Shown: positions 49,165 to 58,314, counted from the stretch's first letter. The stretch is DNA of 64,000 nt from Luteimonas suaedae (GCF_008312895.1 NZ_VSSP01000014.1:33118-97117); one strand, 5' to 3'. The notes: generated from the letters alone by a model not told the origin. A program made the numbers and translations.

Positions 49165-50253
49165 ATGACCATGACCCAGAAGCACAGAGCAGACTACGCG
49201 ACACCGCCCGCACGGCGCGACCCGCGCTGGGCGCGCATCGTGGCGCGCGACCGCAGCGCCGACGGCCAGTTCTGGTACTCGGTGGCGACCACCGGCGTCT
49301 ATTGCCGGCCGTCCTGCCCGTCCAGGACCGCCAATCCGGGAAACGTCGCCATCCACGACACCCTGGAGGCGGCGCGGGCGACCGGCTTCCGACCGTGCCG
49401 GCGCTGCAATCCGGAAGGCGCCTCGACCGAAGCGGAGAACGCGGCGATCGTCGCCAAGGCCTGCCGCCTGATCGAACAGGCCGAACGACCGCCGTCGCTG
49501 GCGGAGCTGGCCGGTGCGGTGGAGCTGAGTCCCGGCTATTTCCACCGCATGTTCAAGGCCGCTACCGGCCTCACGCCGAGGGCCTATGCCGCCGCGCACC
49601 GGGCGAGTCGGGTGCGCGATGGACTGGCCAGCGGGCAGACGGTGACTAACGCGATCTACGACGCCGGTTTCGGCTCCAATGGCCGCTTCTACGAGACAGC
49701 CAACGCCATGCTCGGCATGACGCCGACGCGCTACCGCGCCGGCGGCGCCGAGGAGGCGATCCGTTTCGCCGTCGGCCAGTGCTCGCTGGGCGCGATCCTG
49801 GTCGCCTCGAGCGAGAAGGGCATCGCGGCGATCCTGCTCGGCGACGCCCCGGAGACGCTGCTGCACAACCTGCAGGACCAGTTTCCCAAGGCGCAGCTCA
49901 TCGGCGGCGATCGCGCATACGAATCGCTGGTCGCCCGCGTGGTCGGTGTCGTCGAGGCGCCGGGTCTGGGCCTGGACCTGCCGCTCGACATCCGCGGCAC
50001 GGCGTTCCAGCAGCGGGTGTGGCAGGCGTTGCGGGACATTCCCGCCGGCCGCACCGCCACCTATGCCGAAGTCGCCCGCCGGATCGGCACGCCCAAGTCG
50101 GTCCGGGCCGTTGCCGGCGCCTGCGCCGCCAACGCGCTCGCGGTGGCGATTCCCTGCCATCGGGTGGTGCGCAGCGACGGCGCACTCTCCGGCTATCGCT
50201 GGGGCGTGGAGCGCAAGCGCGCCCTGCTCGAGCGCGAGGCGGCGGCGACATGA
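49165..50253 (+). CDS. ada: Ada: DNA methyl sensor and O6-alkylguanine methyltransferase
   Basis: Repairs methylated DNA and activates the adaptive response. 362 residues in the full Ada order: N-terminal zinc domain with four cysteines (C47, C51, C78, C81; YCRPSCPSR and CRRCNP), an AraC-type helix-turn-helix (about 95-190), and the methyltransferase domain with the acceptor cysteine C331 in VAIPCHRVV. caggag lies upstream of ATG 49165 (a GTG at 49162 is an alternative). Its stop overlaps the following oxygenase start, so the two form one operon. Confidence 0.96.
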   Translation: MTMTQKHRADYATPPARRDPRWARIVARDRSADGQFWYSVATTGVYCRPSCPSRTANPGNVAIHDTLEAARATGFRPCRRCNPEGASTEAENAAIVAKACRLIEQAERPPSLAELAGAVELSPGYFHRMFKAATGLTPRAYAAAHRASRVRDGLASGQTVTNAIYDAGFGSNGRFYETANAMLGMTPTRYRAGGAEEAIRFAVGQCSLGAILVASSEKGIAAILLGDAPETLLHNLQDQFPKAQLIGGDRAYESLVARVVGVVEAPGLGLDLPLDIRGTAFQQRVWQALRDIPAGRTATYAEVARRIGTPKSVRAVAGACAANALAVAIPCHRVVRSDGALSGYRWGVERKRALLEREAAAT

Positions 50254-50948
50254 GCGGCGTGGACCGGATCGACTGGCCGACGGTCGCCGCCGACCTGGAT
50301 GCACGGGGCTGGGCACGCCTGCCGCGACTGTTGACCGCAGCCCAGTGCGATGCCACCGCCCGGCTCTATGGTCGCGATGCGGGTTTCCGCAGTCGCGTCG
50401 TCATGGCCCGGCACGGCTTCGGGCGCGGCGAGTACCGTTACTTCGCCTATCCGCTGCCGCCGCTGGTCGAGCGTCTGCGCACCGCGTTGTATCCGCCGCT
50501 GGTCCCGATCGCCAACCGCTGGCACGAGCGGATGGCGATCGACGTCCGCTTCCCGGCCGAGCATGCCGACTTCGTCGACCGCTGCCACCGCGCCGGCCAG
50601 ACGCGTCCGACGCCCCTGCTGCTGCAATATGGCGAGGGCGACTACAACTGCCTGCATCAGGACCTCTACGGCGAGCACGTCTTCCCGCTGCAGGTGGCGG
50701 TGCTGTTGTCGGAGCCAGGTGTCGACTTCGAGGGCGGCGAGTTCGTGCTGACCGAGCAGCGGCCGCGGATGCAGTCGCGCGCCGAGGTGGTGCCGCTGCG
50801 CAAGGGCGACGCGGTGGTGTTCGCCGTCAACATGCGGCCGGTGCAGGGAACCCGTGGCGATTACCGGGTGAAACTGCGCCACGGCGTCGGCACGGTGCGC
50901 GCCGGGCATCGGCACACGCTTGGGGTGATCTTCCACGAGGCGGCTTGA
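50250..50948 (+). CDS. 2OG-Fe(II) oxygenase
   Basis: 232 residues with a prolyl-hydroxylase-like jelly-roll fold. Iron ligands H136 and D138 (NCLHQDLYG) and H211 (KLRHGVG), and R221/H222 (GHRHTLGV) for 2-oxoglutarate. The context (translationally coupled to ada) suggests a DNA or RNA repair role, like AlkB, though it is not a typical AlkB: the substrate-specific loops differ and the length is similar by chance. The family position is therefore inference. Confidence 0.85.
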   Translation: MSGVDRIDWPTVAADLDARGWARLPRLLTAAQCDATARLYGRDAGFRSRVVMARHGFGRGEYRYFAYPLPPLVERLRTALYPPLVPIANRWHERMAIDVRFPAEHADFVDRCHRAGQTRPTPLLLQYGEGDYNCLHQDLYGEHVFPLQVAVLLSEPGVDFEGGEFVLTEQRPRMQSRAEVVPLRKGDAVVFAVNMRPVQGTRGDYRVKLRHGVGTVRAGHRHTLGVIFHEAA

Positions 50949-51035
50949 CGCGGACCTGTGCCGCGTGGACGCCGGCTTGTCCTTCGGCACGCCTTTCTCG
51001 ACCGCACGGACCGCCGCGTCGGTGCGATCCGCGGC

Positions 51036-51113
51036 ATCGCGCGCATGGCGCGCTCCTACGAAAATCCGGTGCCGCCCACGGGCCCCTCCGTAGGAGCGCG
51101 CCATGCGCGCGAT
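51036..51113. repeat. REP pair, family A, outward arrangement
   Basis: Two 24-base family A sequences, at 51036-51059 and 51090-51113, in the opposite relative order to the 142-bp elements (the GTAGGAG ends face each other) with a 30-base unrelated spacer. They lie between the oxygenase and htpG, in a 328-base gap. Confidence 0.85.
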
Positions 51114-51206
51114 GCCCCCGCCGCCGCCGACAGCGCGAACCCCGATCTTCGCCGCGGCCCCGTCCGCGCCGGCACCACGCGGATGGCGCCCCCCGGGCCG
51201 GGCGGG

Positions 51207-51232
51207 CTTGAATTCCCGCCACCCACACCCAT
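51207..51232 (+). promoter_or_regulatory. Heat-shock sigma (sigma-32-like) promoter of htpG
   Basis: CTTGAAT at 51207-51213, a 13-base spacer, then ACCCAT at 51227-51232, close to the RpoH consensus. It starts 70 bases and ends 45 bases before the htpG start. The spacing is the same as at the hsp20 promoter. Confidence 0.75.
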
Positions 51233-51276
51233 AGTCGACGTTCGCATCCAGCCCCAGCGCGGAACAAAACGCCCGT

Positions 51277-53169
51277 ATGAATACCTCTCCCGAAACCCGC
51301 AAGTTCGAAGCCGAAGTCGCCCAGGTCCTGCACCTGGTCACCCATTCGCTGTACTCGCACAAGGAGATCTTCCTGCGCGAGCTGGTCTCCAACGCCTCCG
51401 ATGCCTGCGACAAGCTGCGTTTCGAGGCCATCGCCCATCCGGAGCTGATGGCCGACGACGGTGAGTTGCGCATCGACGTCAGCTGGGACAAGGACGCGCG
51501 TACCGTGACCGTGCGCGACAACGGCATCGGCATGAGCCGCGACGAGGTCGTCGCCAACATCGGCTCCATCGCCAGCTCCGGCACGCGCCGCTTCCTGGAG
51601 GCGATGAGCGGTGAACAGAAGGCCGATGCGCGCCTGATCGGGCAGTTCGGCGTCGGCTTCTATTCGGCCTTCGTCGTGGCCGACCGGGTCACGGTGCTCA
51701 GCCGCCGCGCCGGCGCGCCGGCCGGCGAGGGCGTGAAGTGGGAGAGCGACGGCAAGGGCGAGTACACCCTCGAGGCGGCCGAACTGACCGAGCGCGGCAC
51801 CACGGTGGTGCTGCACCTCAAGCCCGAGGAGGACACCTTCCTTGAAGGCTGGCATCTGCGCTCGCTGATCAACCGCTATTCCGACCACGTCGCTTTCCCG
51901 ATCCGGATGCCGAAAGAGGCTGCGGACAAGGAAGACGACGACAAGGCCGCGCCCGCGGACGAGTGGGAGACCGTCAACGCCGCCTCCGCGCTGTGGACCA
52001 AGCCGAAGGCGGAGATCTCCGACGAGGACTACCAGGGCTTCTACAAGTCGCTCGGCCACGACTTCAACGACGCGCTGGCCTGGAGCCACAACCGCGTCGA
52101 GGGCAGCCAGAGCTTCACCACGCTGCTGTACCTGCCCTCGCGCCCGCCGTTCGACCTGATGATGGGCGGCCGCGACGAGCGCAAGGGGCTCAAGCTCTAC
52201 ATCAAGCGCGTGTTCGTGATGGACGCCGCCGAGGAGCTGCTGCCCAACTACCTGCGCTTCGTGCGCGGCGTTGTCGATGCCGACGACCTGCCGCTCAACG
52301 TCAGCCGCGAACTGCTGCAGCAGAACCGCCAGCTCGAGCGCATCAAGGGCGCTTGCGTCAAGCGCGTGCTCGACCTGATCGAAAAACTCGCGCGCGACGA
52401 GCCCGACAAGTTCGCCACCTTCTACAAGGCCTTCGGCAGTACCCTGAAGGAAGGCGTGGCCGAGGACGTCGGCAACCGCGAGCGCATCGCCAAGCTGCTG
52501 CGCTTCGCCTCGACCAAGGGCGAGGGCGCGAAGCAGGCCGTCTCGCTCGACGACTACATCGGCCGCATGGCTGTGGGCCAGGACACCATCTGGTACGTCA
52601 CCGCGGACAGCTACGCCGCCGCGGCCGGCAGTCCGCAGCTGGAGGCGTTCAAGGCCAAGGACATCGAAGTGCTGCTGATGTCCGACCGCATCGACGAGTG
52701 GATGCTGGGATCGCTGCGCGAATACGGCGGCAAGAGCCTGCAGCACGTGGCCAAGGGCGAATTGCCGCTGGACGCGGCCGACAAGCAGAAGCAGGACGAG
52801 GCGACCCAGGCCGCCAAGCCGCTGCTGGAGAAGCTCAAGAGCCTGCTGGGCGACCGCGTCGCCGACGTACGTGTTTCCGCGCGCCTCACCGATTCGCCGT
52901 CGTGCCTGGCCCTGGCCGATTACGACATGGCCCCGCATTTTGCCCGATTGCTGCGCGAAGCCGGCCAGGAGATCCCCGAGAGCAAGCCCACCCTGGAGGT
53001 CAACCCGCAGCACGCACTGCTCAAGCGGGTGGAGGCGGAGAGCGACGAGGCGAAGTCGAAGGATCTGGCCACGTTGCTGCTGGAGCAGGCCGAGATCGCC
53101 GCCGGCGCCCCGCTGCCGGATCCTGCGGCCTTCGTGCGGCGCATGAACCGGGTGCTGCTGGGCGCATAG
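51277..53169 (+). CDS. htpG: Molecular chaperone HtpG (Hsp90)
   Basis: ATP-dependent cytoplasmic chaperone. 630 residues, normal length. GHKL ATPase motifs are present at the N-terminus: ELVSNASDACDKLRFEA, the DNGIGMSRDEV loop and GQFGVGFYSAFVVAD. The middle domain carries LYIKRVFVMD and LPLNVSRELLQQNRQL; the C-terminal dimerisation domain ends FVRRMNRVLLGA. Its promoter at 51207 fits heat-shock control. Monocistronic. Confidence 0.98.
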   Translation: MNTSPETRKFEAEVAQVLHLVTHSLYSHKEIFLRELVSNASDACDKLRFEAIAHPELMADDGELRIDVSWDKDARTVTVRDNGIGMSRDEVVANIGSIASSGTRRFLEAMSGEQKADARLIGQFGVGFYSAFVVADRVTVLSRRAGAPAGEGVKWESDGKGEYTLEAAELTERGTTVVLHLKPEEDTFLEGWHLRSLINRYSDHVAFPIRMPKEAADKEDDDKAAPADEWETVNAASALWTKPKAEISDEDYQGFYKSLGHDFNDALAWSHNRVEGSQSFTTLLYLPSRPPFDLMMGGRDERKGLKLYIKRVFVMDAAEELLPNYLRFVRGVVDADDLPLNVSRELLQQNRQLERIKGACVKRVLDLIEKLARDEPDKFATFYKAFGSTLKEGVAEDVGNRERIAKLLRFASTKGEGAKQAVSLDDYIGRMAVGQDTIWYVTADSYAAAAGSPQLEAFKAKDIEVLLMSDRIDEWMLGSLREYGGKSLQHVAKGELPLDAADKQKQDEATQAAKPLLEKLKSLLGDRVADVRVSARLTDSPSCLALADYDMAPHFARLLREAGQEIPESKPTLEVNPQHALLKRVEAESDEAKSKDLATLLLEQAEIAAGAPLPDPAAFVRRMNRVLLGA

Positions 53170-53203
53170 GTACCGCCCGGAGGGCCGGGCGTATGCATCC
53201 TCC

Positions 53204-53315
53204 GTAGGAGCGCGCCATGCGCGCGATACCGGCGCGGCTTGACGAGGGAAGCGCGCCGCGGCTGATCCTCGGCTTCGCGGGCTTCGCGGGCTTCGCGGGC
53301 ATGGCGCGCTCCTAC
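53204..53315. repeat. REP doublet, family A, with tandem 9-mer
   Basis: GTAGGAGCGCGCCATGCG at 53204 and a shortened inverted partner (atggcgcgctcctac) at 53301-53315. The core differs from the 142-bp elements and contains three tandem copies of ggcttcgcg at 53271-53297. A further eroded copy (gcaggaacgtgcgat) is at about 53361. They occupy the htpG-MFS gap, which has no gene. Confidence 0.8.
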
Positions 53316-53492
53316 GAAGAGCCGACGGCGTCGCAACGTCAGGGCCAGCACGCACCCTCCGCAGGAACGTGCGATACCGGCGTGGCTTGAGCGTGGTGAG
53401 GAGACCGCCTTCAGCCAACGCCGGATTCGCAAGCATCGCGTGCGAGCCGGGCAAGGCCAGCGGACGCCGTGGGCATCGGCGAGAATGCCCCC

Positions 53493-54842
53493 ATGCCATC
53501 GTCAGCCCCGCCAAGAATTCCCGGCCGCATCTGGGCGCTGGCGGCGATCACCGGCGCCGGGGCCTTCATGGCGATGCTGGACGCCACCGTCGCCAACCTG
53601 GCGCTGGAATCGATCCGACGCGACCTCGACACCACGCTCCCGCGCATCCAGTGGGTGGTCACCGGCTACCTGGTGGCGCTGGCGGTCTCGCTGCCGGCGC
53701 AGGGATTCCTGGTCGCCCGTTTCGGCGCCGGTCGCGTGTGGCGCGCGAGCACGCTCGCCTTCGCCGCAGCATCGGTGTTGTGCGCGATGGCGCCCGGGCC
53801 GGGCTGGCTGATCGCCGCGCGCGTGCTGCAGGGCCTGGCCGGAGGTTTGATGGTGCCGGCGGGGCAGACGGTGATCGCGCAGGCGGCCGATCGTCGGCAA
53901 CTGGGGCGGCTGATGGGCGTGCTGGGCCTGGTGGTCGCGTTGGGGCCGGCGATTGGACCGGCGGTCGGCGGCCTGCTGCTGGAAGTCGCCTCCTGGCGCT
54001 GGCTGTTCTGGATCAACGTGCCGGTCGCAGTCGCCGCGCTCGCGCTCGCGCCCGGTCGGGTGCCGCCCGGCGAACCCGATGGCACACGCCGTCTCGATGT
54101 GGGCGGCCTGTTGCTGGCCGGATTGGGCCTGCCGTTGCTGCTGCTCGGCGCCACCGAGGCGGGCGCCAGCGGGCCCGGCACCAGTGGCAGTGGCTTGGCC
54201 GCCTGCGCCGCAGGCGCGGCGCTGTTGGGGACATTCGCCTGGCGCAGTCTGCGGCGGCTGCAGCCGTTGATCGATCTCCGTCTGCTGCGTAACCGCGTCT
54301 TCACCCGCGCCACGCTCGTGACCGGCCTCGCCGGCGCCAACCTGTATGCCGGATTGTTGCTGCTGCCCCTGTACCTGCGGGCACTGGGCATGCAGTTGGG
54401 CGTGATCGGCGGGATGTTGCTGGCCATGGGCCTGGGCAGCGCGCTGGCACTGCCGCTCGCCGGCAGGTTGACCGATCGGCATGGCGCCGGCCCCGTGGTG
54501 CTCGCCGGTGCCGGCCTGCTGGTGGCGACCACGTTGGCCCTGTTGACGTCCGTCGTCCACGACCCGCGCCTGCTCGCCTTCGTGCTTGCCGTGCGCGGCG
54601 TCGGCCTGGCCTGGGCGCAGATGCCGGCGATGACCGCCGCTTACGGCGCCACCGACGCGGCGCGCATGGGAGACGCGACCACGCTGGTCAATATCGTGCA
54701 GCGGACCGGCGGCGCGCTGGGCGCGGTGGCGGTGGTGGTGGCGCTGGTGCGGAGCGAGGAGGGAGGATACGCGCCGGCGATCGTGGTGCTGCTCGCGCTC
54801 TCGGCACTGGCGCTCTGGCCGGCGCGGGGAATGCGGCCGTAA
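53493..54842 (+). CDS. MFS transporter, DHA2 (EmrB/QacA) family
   Basis: 449-residue inner-membrane exporter, expected to have 14 helices. Motifs: AMLDATVANLALESI in helix 1 (D at the DHA2-conserved place), the QWVVTGYLVALAVSLPAQGFL segment (helix 2), and motif C VVALGPAIGPAVGGLLLE in helix 5. It likely expels drugs or metabolites by proton antiport. The start at 53493 (MPSSAPPR) was preferred to 53469; no partner membrane-fusion gene is adjacent. Confidence 0.9.
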   Translation: MPSSAPPRIPGRIWALAAITGAGAFMAMLDATVANLALESIRRDLDTTLPRIQWVVTGYLVALAVSLPAQGFLVARFGAGRVWRASTLAFAAASVLCAMAPGPGWLIAARVLQGLAGGLMVPAGQTVIAQAADRRQLGRLMGVLGLVVALGPAIGPAVGGLLLEVASWRWLFWINVPVAVAALALAPGRVPPGEPDGTRRLDVGGLLLAGLGLPLLLLGATEAGASGPGTSGSGLAACAAGAALLGTFAWRSLRRLQPLIDLRLLRNRVFTRATLVTGLAGANLYAGLLLLPLYLRALGMQLGVIGGMLLAMGLGSALALPLAGRLTDRHGAGPVVLAGAGLLVATTLALLTSVVHDPRLLAFVLAVRGVGLAWAQMPAMTAAYGATDAARMGDATTLVNIVQRTGGALGAVAVVVALVRSEEGGYAPAIVVLLALSALALWPARGMRP

Positions 54843-55148
54843 TTGGGGGCGGTCGCCTTCCCCGGGTTGAAGCGATTCCGGTCGGCCAGCGGGTCGGGAT
54901 CGTCGAGCGTAATCTCGTGTCCGGGCGCATACAGCTCCATGGCGGCGCCACTCCGTGCGGGGTCGAACACGGTGGCGGCGCATGTCGATTTCCGGTGCGC
55001 TGATTCGTCGCTCGACAGGACCACCGCAGTGGCTGTCCGGCAATGTCCTCTCCCCGGTTGATCCGCGGGTTTCCGGCACCCGGAGCGGCCCGGGCAGTGC
55101 CGGCCACTGCAGGTCCGATCGATCCAGACCACCGACAGGAGACATGTG
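54843..55148. other. Intergenic region, possible minus-strand remnant
   Basis: 306 bases with no supported gene. On the minus strand the stretch ELYAPGHEITLDDPDPLADR followed by NRFNPGK reads like real protein, but it has no start, domain or stop at a sensible place. It may be the trace of a decayed gene. The DUF1428 promoter should also lie here. Confidence 0.3.
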
Positions 55149-55514
55149 ATGCCCTATATCGACGGTTTCATCATGGCAGTCCCCACTGCCAACAAGCAGA
55201 AGTTCATCGACCACGCCAACCAGGGCGACTCGGTGTTCGTGGAATACGGTGCCACCCGCGTCCTCGAGTGTTGGGGCGACGACGTGCCCAAGGGCGAGCA
55301 GACCGATTTTCACCGCGCCGTGCAGGCGAAGGACGACGAGACCGTCGTCTTCTCCTGGATCGAATGGCCGGACAAGGCGACCCGCGACGCCGGCATGGAG
55401 AAGGTGATGAAGGATCCGCGGCTCTCGCCCGAATCCAACCCCATGCCCTTTGATGGCAAGCGTTTGATCTATGGCGGCTTCACGCCGGTGGTGGAAGTGG
55501 GCGCGAAATCCTGA
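55149..55514 (+). CDS. DUF1428 domain protein (YbaA-like)
   Basis: 121 residues, alpha/beta, cytoplasmic. Typical of the family: MPYIDGFIMAVPTANKQKF, VLECWGDDVPKGEQTDFHRAV, and the end DPRLSPESNPMPFDGKRLIYGGF. The function is unknown; the fold resembles dimeric alpha/beta-barrel proteins. acaggaga precedes ATG 55149; a GTG at 55146 is also possible. Confidence 0.92.
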   Translation: MPYIDGFIMAVPTANKQKFIDHANQGDSVFVEYGATRVLECWGDDVPKGEQTDFHRAVQAKDDETVVFSWIEWPDKATRDAGMEKVMKDPRLSPESNPMPFDGKRLIYGGFTPVVEVGAKS

Positions 55515-55567
55515 CCTGCGCGGCGCGTGCTGCCGCAGCAAGCACGCCGAAGGTAATTCCGCACGGA

Positions 55568-55593
55568 AGCGGGCCGCTAGCCAGCGGCCCGCT
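55568..55593. terminator. Hairpin between convergent genes
   Basis: Perfect 11-bp stem agcgggccgct / agcggcccgct with an agcc loop, between the convergent DUF1428 and OmpA lipoprotein genes. There is no clear T tract, so terminator function is likely but not certain. Confidence 0.55.
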
Positions 55594-55619
55594 GCCCGGC
55601 CGGTCGTCTCCTGCGCGGG

Positions 55620-56198
55620 TTAGGTCGCCGGAGCGGCGGTCGATGGGCCCGCATAGTCGACGATCAGGCCGACGCGGCGATTATCCCGACCTGCCTCGCC
55701 GGAGGCATCCTGGCGCACCAGGCGGTTCTCGTCCTCGCCGTAGCTGACGGCGCGGACCTGTTCGGCCGGCAGGCCGGCGGTGGTGACCAGATAGTCGCGC
55801 ACGGCATCGGCGCGCGCCTGGCCCAGGCGCTTGTTGTAGGAAGCCGGGCCGGCCGGGTCGGTGAAGCCCTCCACCGTGATCAGGGCCTGCGAGTGGCTGC
55901 TGCGGATGACGTTGGCGAAGTCGTCCAGCAGCGGCTTGGCCTGTTCGTCCAGGGTCGCGTCGTCGAAGCCGAAGTAGGCGGCGGTATCGAGGCGGGTCCG
56001 GCCCGCGAGCTGGGTCACCAAGGCATCGTGCTTGTCGGACAGCGCCTGGATCTGCGAGGCAAGCTGCTGGTCGGCGGCGCGGAGCTCGGCAACGGTGGCG
56101 TCGAATTCGTCACGCTTGATGTATTGAGTGCAGCCCGCGAGCGTCGCCGTCAGCACGAGAGCCGCGAGACCGGCGTGGCGCGAAAGTTGTGATGCCAT
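55620..56198 (-). CDS. OmpA-family lipoprotein
   Basis: 192 residues. Signal peptide with lipobox TLAGC (lipidated C23), a short coiled coil (about 32-70), then an OmpA-like peptidoglycan-binding domain (about 75-180): ALITVEGFTDPAGPASYNKRLGQARADAVRDYL and AGRDNRRVGLIV. It should tether the outer membrane to the cell wall. Not Pal, since tol genes are absent nearby and the coiled-coil spacer is unusual. Confidence 0.9.
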   Translation of the reverse strand: MASQLSRHAGLAALVLTATLAGCTQYIKRDEFDATVAELRAADQQLASQIQALSDKHDALVTQLAGRTRLDTAAYFGFDDATLDEQAKPLLDDFANVIRSSHSQALITVEGFTDPAGPASYNKRLGQARADAVRDYLVTTAGLPAEQVRAVSYGEDENRLVRQDASGEAGRDNRRVGLIVDYAGPSTAAPAT

Positions 56199-56451
56199 GG
56201 GGCAATCTCCTACAGGGAAGGCAAATTGGATAGCAGCCTGTTCAGACGCAAAAGCGCAGAACCGGGGGATGGCCGCCGGTCGACGCTAACCGAACATTTC
56301 TTGCCTCCCCGTGAACGACAGGAGCCCAAACGGGTGTGTTTTGTGATATTGGAACCCCGGTACATGCCGGCGAAGCACGACGTCCCGGCGGTCCGGACCT
56401 CGACTTCCGGCGCATGAGAACGGGCGCCTCGCGAACGAAGCGCAACGGCGT

Positions 56452-57219
56452 TCAGAACGTGTCCACCATCCCCGTCGCCTTCAGCGACATCCAGATCCCC
56501 ATCGCCACCATCATCAGGTTCTCGGTGAGCGACACGGACCCCAGCGGCACCCGGCTGGCGCCGCCCACGCAGGCGCACTTCACGTCGCGCCGGTCGATGT
56601 AGACCGTCTTGAACACCGAGACCGCACCCACGCTGCCGATGAACAGCGCCACCGGCACCGACAGCCACACCCACGCGTTCGCGACCATCAGCACGCCCGC
56701 CAATCCCTCGCCGTACGGGTACAGGTACGCGTAGGGCACCCAGCGCTTCGCCAGCAGGTCGTAGTTGAGAAACATGCTGGAGAAGCTCTCCACGTCCTGC
56801 AGCTTCAACAGCGCGAGCACACACATGCTCAGCGCGACGAACCACTCCGCCGCGCGCACCGTCAGCATCGTGCTGAACACGGCGTAGCTCAGTGCCGCGG
56901 CCAGCAGTGCCGTCATCGTGAACAGCACCGCCACCGGGCGGTAGGTGGTTGCTTCGGGATCGTGCACCTTCAGGCCGAAATGGCGGCGCAGGTCGTCGTA
57001 GCCGCCGATGCGTTTGCCGCCGATGAAGGCCTGCGGCGTGGTTTCGACATCGTGCTCGGCCTGGAACCGGTCGGTCTCGGCGCGCGTGGTCAGCCAGTGG
57101 TCATCGACCTCGAAACCCTTGCGCTTGAGCAGATGGCGGGCCTTGAGCCCGAACGGGCAGACGTGTTCGGGCATCACCATGCGATACAGGGCGGCGCGCG
57201 GATGCACATCGGTGTTCAT
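56452..57219 (-). CDS. Glutaredoxin-MauE/DoxX-like membrane fusion
   Basis: 255 residues. The N-terminal 85 residues are a glutaredoxin domain: MPEHVCPFGLKARHLLKRKGFEVDD (active site C-P-F-G, one cysteine, hence monothiol-like), TTPQAFIGGKRIGGYDDL (cis-Pro and glutathione site). The C-terminal part (about 95-255) has four membrane helices of MauE/DoxX type (FTMTALLAAALSYAVF, AEWFVALSMCVLALLKLQDVESFS). Between helices 3 and 4 is a DVKCACVGG motif with two cysteines. It likely handles thiol-disulfide transfer at the inner membrane. Start at 57219 chosen over 57330. Confidence 0.88.
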   Translation of the reverse strand: MNTDVHPRAALYRMVMPEHVCPFGLKARHLLKRKGFEVDDHWLTTRAETDRFQAEHDVETTPQAFIGGKRIGGYDDLRRHFGLKVHDPEATTYRPVAVLFTMTALLAAALSYAVFSTMLTVRAAEWFVALSMCVLALLKLQDVESFSSMFLNYDLLAKRWVPYAYLYPYGEGLAGVLMVANAWVWLSVPVALFIGSVGAVSVFKTVYIDRRDVKCACVGGASRVPLGSVSLTENLMMVAMGIWMSLKATGMVDTF

Positions 57220-57411
57220 GCTGCCTCCGAATCCGGATCGGGCGACCCCTTTATAGACGTCGGCCCCGTAATCCGGAGTCAAGACGCATGCGGGTTCCGC
57301 AGCCTTTACCGCCGCGTCACTCCAGGCCACTCGCCGCGGCGAGCAACGGCAGCAGAAGGCCGGCGAAGGTTCGACGGCGTGATCCGATCTCGCCGCGGCT
57401 TCCGCGCAACC

Positions 57412-58314
57412 TCAATAAAACGCGATGCCCGGCCGCAGCACCAGCTGGAACACTGCGAGAAGCGCGATCACCGCCGCCAGCAACGCAGCGATCGGCCAAC
57501 CGCCAGCGCCCTCCAGCGGCCGGACCGCGCGGATCCGCCACGCGCCGGCCTGCATCCACGCCAGCCCGGCCACCGTCACGATTACCGGCAACAGCAGCAC
57601 CTCCACCCACTCCCGCGGTACCCGGAAGGGCACGATCAGCGCGATCGCGCACAGCGCCGGCAGCGCGGCCGCCAGCAAGACGAAGCGCATGCGTGCGCCG
57701 GCGCCGGCGACCTGCACCGGGTCCTCGGCCAGCTCCAGCAACGGCCGCAGCAGCCACAGCGCGAACGGCGGCATCGCGACCAGTGCCAACAGCGCCACCG
57801 TAGCTTTCGCGGCAGGCCCCAGCCCGAAATACGTCATCGCCATGCCGACGTCGCCCTGCGGGACGAGTGCGCCGATGACGGCCTGCGGCAATGCCATGAA
57901 CACGCCGCTGAAGGCGATCCAGAACATCAGCAGCCGCCACCATGCCGGTCCTGTTCGGGTGCGCCGCAGCCACAGGCCGGCGGCGATACCGACCAGCAGC
58001 GTCGCCAGTGCGCCGGTCCCCTGGAACAGGGAAGCCAGCGGATGCGTGCCTTCCCAGCCGTGATTGTTGTGGAACAGCGTGGGGCGCAGACCCGGCGTAA
58101 GTGCCTTGGGCAGCACCAGGAACAACTCCTGCACGAAGAACGTCACGTTGAACGCCAGCGTGTACAGCAGCATCGAGGCCAGGCTCATGCGCCAGCGCCA
58201 GGGGCGCAAGGCTTCTTGCGGAGCCGGTGATTCGCCGCGCGTGCGCACCATGCCGATGACGGCGAACGCCAGCGGCGCGACAACGAGAACGAGCAGGGCG
58301 GCAATCGGAAGCAT
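57412..58314 (-). CDS. Membrane protein of unknown function
   Basis: 300 residues, about seven to eight membrane helices: MLPIAALLVLVVAPLAFAVIGM, SLASMLLYTLAFNVTFFVQ and several in the C-terminal half. Between helices is the polar stretch LFHNNHGWEGTHPLASLF, whose three histidines could bind metal. I do not recognise the family. It is divergent from the small membrane protein at 58447; the two may share a control region. Confidence 0.75.
   Translation of the reverse strand: MLPIAALLVLVVAPLAFAVIGMVRTRGESPAPQEALRPWRWRMSLASMLLYTLAFNVTFFVQELFLVLPKALTPGLRPTLFHNNHGWEGTHPLASLFQGTGALATLLVGIAAGLWLRRTRTGPAWWRLLMFWIAFSGVFMALPQAVIGALVPQGDVGMAMTYFGLGPAAKATVALLALVAMPPFALWLLRPLLELAEDPVQVAGAGARMRFVLLAAALPALCAIALIVPFRVPREWVEVLLLPVIVTVAGLAWMQAGAWRIRAVRPLEGAGGWPIAALLAAVIALLAVFQLVLRPGIAFY

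Noticed and set aside
53168..53190. GC hairpin after htpG as a terminator
   Set aside because: Weak stem without a T tract; not listed as a feature.
50827..53514. Open minus-strand frame of about 895 codons opposite htpG
   Set aside because: HtpG is complete on the other strand. The frame has shadow composition and runs through REP repeats.
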